A stretch of 64,000 nt of DNA, from positions 2,480,001 to 2,544,000 of the forward strand of contig NC_015948.1 of NCBI RefSeq assembly GCF_000223905.1. Direction: 5' to 3'. This DNA comes from Haloarcula hispanica ATCC 33960. GTDB lineage: Archaea > Halobacteriota > Halobacteria > Halobacteriales > Haloarculaceae. The notes below the pieces were generated by a model. That model worked only from the letters and a program-made list of their open reading frames with translations, was not told the origin of the DNA and did not search any database. Position numbers and translations under genes: made by a program. Positions 63,035 to 64,000 of the stretch are shown one piece after another (the stretch's first letter is position 1; each line of letters begins with the position of its first letter).

Positions 63035-63712
63035 TTAGTAGATGAGTTCCGAGTCGGTTTCGACCATATACAGCGTGCGTGCGGCGATGTTGACAGCGTG
63101 GTCGCCCACGCGTTCGAGGTCCCGCACGGTCAACAAGAGCCGAGAGACGTCGTCAAGGAGTTGTTCGACCGCCCAGCCGTCGTCACTGTCTGCCTCCCGT
63201 TCGATGAGGTCCCGTGCGACGGTCTCACTGGCCCGCTGACAGAGCGCATCGAGGGCGTCGTCGTCAGCCGCGATAGCGCGGCATTCCTCGACGTCTTCAC
63301 GCCGATAGGCATCGATACTGCGCTCAACCATCTCAGTGGCTTCGCGGCCGATCGTGTCGACGTCGACCTCGGGAGCGAGTCGACGGTCGGCAGATTGTGC
63401 GTACGCTGCGAGGTTCGTGGCGAGGTCCGCGACGCGTTCGAGGTCAGTGATTATCTTGAACGAGGCGGCGACAAAGCGGAGGTCGGTCGCGACCGGCTGC
63501 TGGAGGGCGAAGAGGTCGATACAGTCGGCTTCGAGTGCCAGATACAGGTCGTTTATTTCGTCGTCGCCATCGATGACCGACTGTGCCAGGTCCTCGTCGA
63601 CGGACCGAAGCGCAGTGAGTGCGGCTTCGAGTCGCTCAACGACGAGGTCTCCCATCTCGACGACGTTCTCCCGGAGTTCGTCCAGTGCTTGCTGGTACGA
63701 CTCTCGTGACAT
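63035..63712 (-). CDS. phoU: Phosphate transport regulator PhoU
   Basis: A 225-residue PhoU with two three-helix repeats and the metal-binding motifs ITDLERVADLATNLA (about residue 90) and VRDLERVGDHAVNIAA (near the C-terminus). PhoU restrains the Pst phosphate transporter when phosphate is plentiful. It begins three bases after the pstB stop, within the same operon. Confidence 0.95.
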   Translation of the reverse strand: MSRESYQQALDELRENVVEMGDLVVERLEAALTALRSVDEDLAQSVIDGDDEINDLYLALEADCIDLFALQQPVATDLRFVAASFKIITDLERVADLATNLAAYAQSADRRLAPEVDVDTIGREATEMVERSIDAYRREDVEECRAIAADDDALDALCQRASETVARDLIEREADSDDGWAVEQLLDDVSRLLLTVRDLERVGDHAVNIAARTLYMVETDSELIY

Positions 63713-63715
63713 AGG

Positions 63716-64000
63716 TCACCCGAACTTGCCGGTGATGTAGTCCTCGACGCGCTGGCTCTCGGGGTTCTCGAAGATCTTGTCCGTGTCGTCGTACTCCACG
63801 AGTTCGCCGCCGGTGAGGAACACGGCGGTCTGGTCGGAGATGCGGGCCGCCTGCTGCATGTTGTGGGTGACGATGACGACCGTGTAGTCCTTCGACAGCT
63901 CCTCGACGAGGTCCTCGATTTTCGACGTGGCGATTGGGTCGAGCGCCGACGCCGGCTCGTCCATCAGGATGACCTCGGGGTCGACGGCCAGACAGCGGGC
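63716..64000 (-). CDS. pstB: Phosphate ABC transporter ATP-binding protein, C-terminal part
   Basis: The last 94 codons of PstB, cut by the right edge. The visible part starts just before Walker B ([14 protein letters not shown]), continues with the D-loop, the switch His in [15 protein letters not shown] and the typical PstB end [20 protein letters not shown]...GKFG. PstB powers high-affinity phosphate uptake with PstS, PstC and PstA, which presumably lie beyond the window. phoU follows directly. Confidence 0.94.
   Translation of the reverse strand, partial: ARCLAVDPEVILMDEPASALDPIATSKIEDLVEELSKDYTVVIVTHNMQQAARISDQTAVFLTGGELVEYDDTDKIFENPESQRVEDYITGKFG

Noticed and set aside
1-64000. CRISPR arrays, transposases, integrases and toxin-antitoxin pairs
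   Set aside because: No regularly spaced repeats, no DDE or tyrosine-recombinase motifs and no paired toxin genes were seen in reading through both strands.

Overview
The window is chromosomal DNA of a haloarchaeon, most like the Haloarcula group (class Halobacteria). GC is very high in coding regions. The encoded proteins are strongly acidic, and many genes have a TATA-like box about 27 bases before the start codon, which implies leaderless mRNAs. The marker genes are archaeal or haloarchaeal: ribosomal protein L15e, Bat, Brp, CrtY, SepF, UbaA, ABCE1, FAU-1, archaemetzincin and an archaeal beta-CASP nuclease. I saw no rRNA, tRNA, CRISPR array, transposase or integrase. Species cannot be named from the sequence alone.

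Layout. 1-1.0 kb: 3' end of rpl15e and two small membrane proteins. 1.1-5.7 kb: retinal/carotenoid cluster, with bat (regulator), crtB, crtY and brp all on the minus strand; no opsin gene is in the window. 5.8-12.3 kb: RNB ribonuclease, a candidate structured RNA or inverted-repeat element, an ABC-2 exporter, and a rhodanese-metallo-beta-lactamase fusion. 12.4-15.0 kb: an AT-richer accessory island with a lipoprotein and a secreted PKD protein that has a low-complexity Asp/Ser/Gly tail. 15.1-22.4 kb: small haloarchaeal proteins, a candidate non-coding RNA, a second ABC-2 exporter, SepF, a PUA protein, a cobalamin-binding-like protein and UbaA. 22.5-30 kb: a soluble chemotaxis transducer, M32 and M20 peptidases, a PIN-ATPase-KH protein, and a YqcI/YcgG plus isochorismatase pair. 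30.2-39.5 kb: EMC6-like plus ABCE1, archaemetzincin, UPF0146, HAD phosphatase, F420 reductase NpdG, a REC-PAS response regulator, thioredoxin, Sec61 beta and FAU-1. 39.5-51.4 kb: a Tat-exported LVIVD protein with a PGF-CTERM tail, UvrA, an S9 peptidase, a BNR-repeat protein, a geranylgeranyl-reductase-family flavoprotein and an AI-2E-family permease. 51.4-54.3 kb: divergent sulfurtransferases TssB/TssA with a repeat-rich promoter, and a 39-residue zinc finger. 54.3-61.9 kb: beta-CASP nuclease, a ribbon-helix-helix protein, membrane and cupin proteins, a CBS-domain transporter-like protein, SDR, glutaredoxin and ThiE. 62-64 kb: the pst/phoU phosphate cluster, running off the window in pstB.

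The functional threads are retinal and carotenoid synthesis, RNA decay and ribosome recycling (RNB nuclease, beta-CASP nuclease, FAU-1, PINA-like, ABCE1), sulfur transfer and ubiquitin-like modification (UbaA, TssA, TssB, rhodanese-MBL), cell-surface export, and phosphate sensing. The most unusual material is non-coding: a 123-base nested inverted repeat near 7.6 kb, a four-hairpin intergenic RNA candidate near 16.6 kb, four perfect hairpins near 36.1 kb, and duplicated TATA/inverted-repeat elements before tssA. Nothing in the window is clearly a new defence or mobile system.
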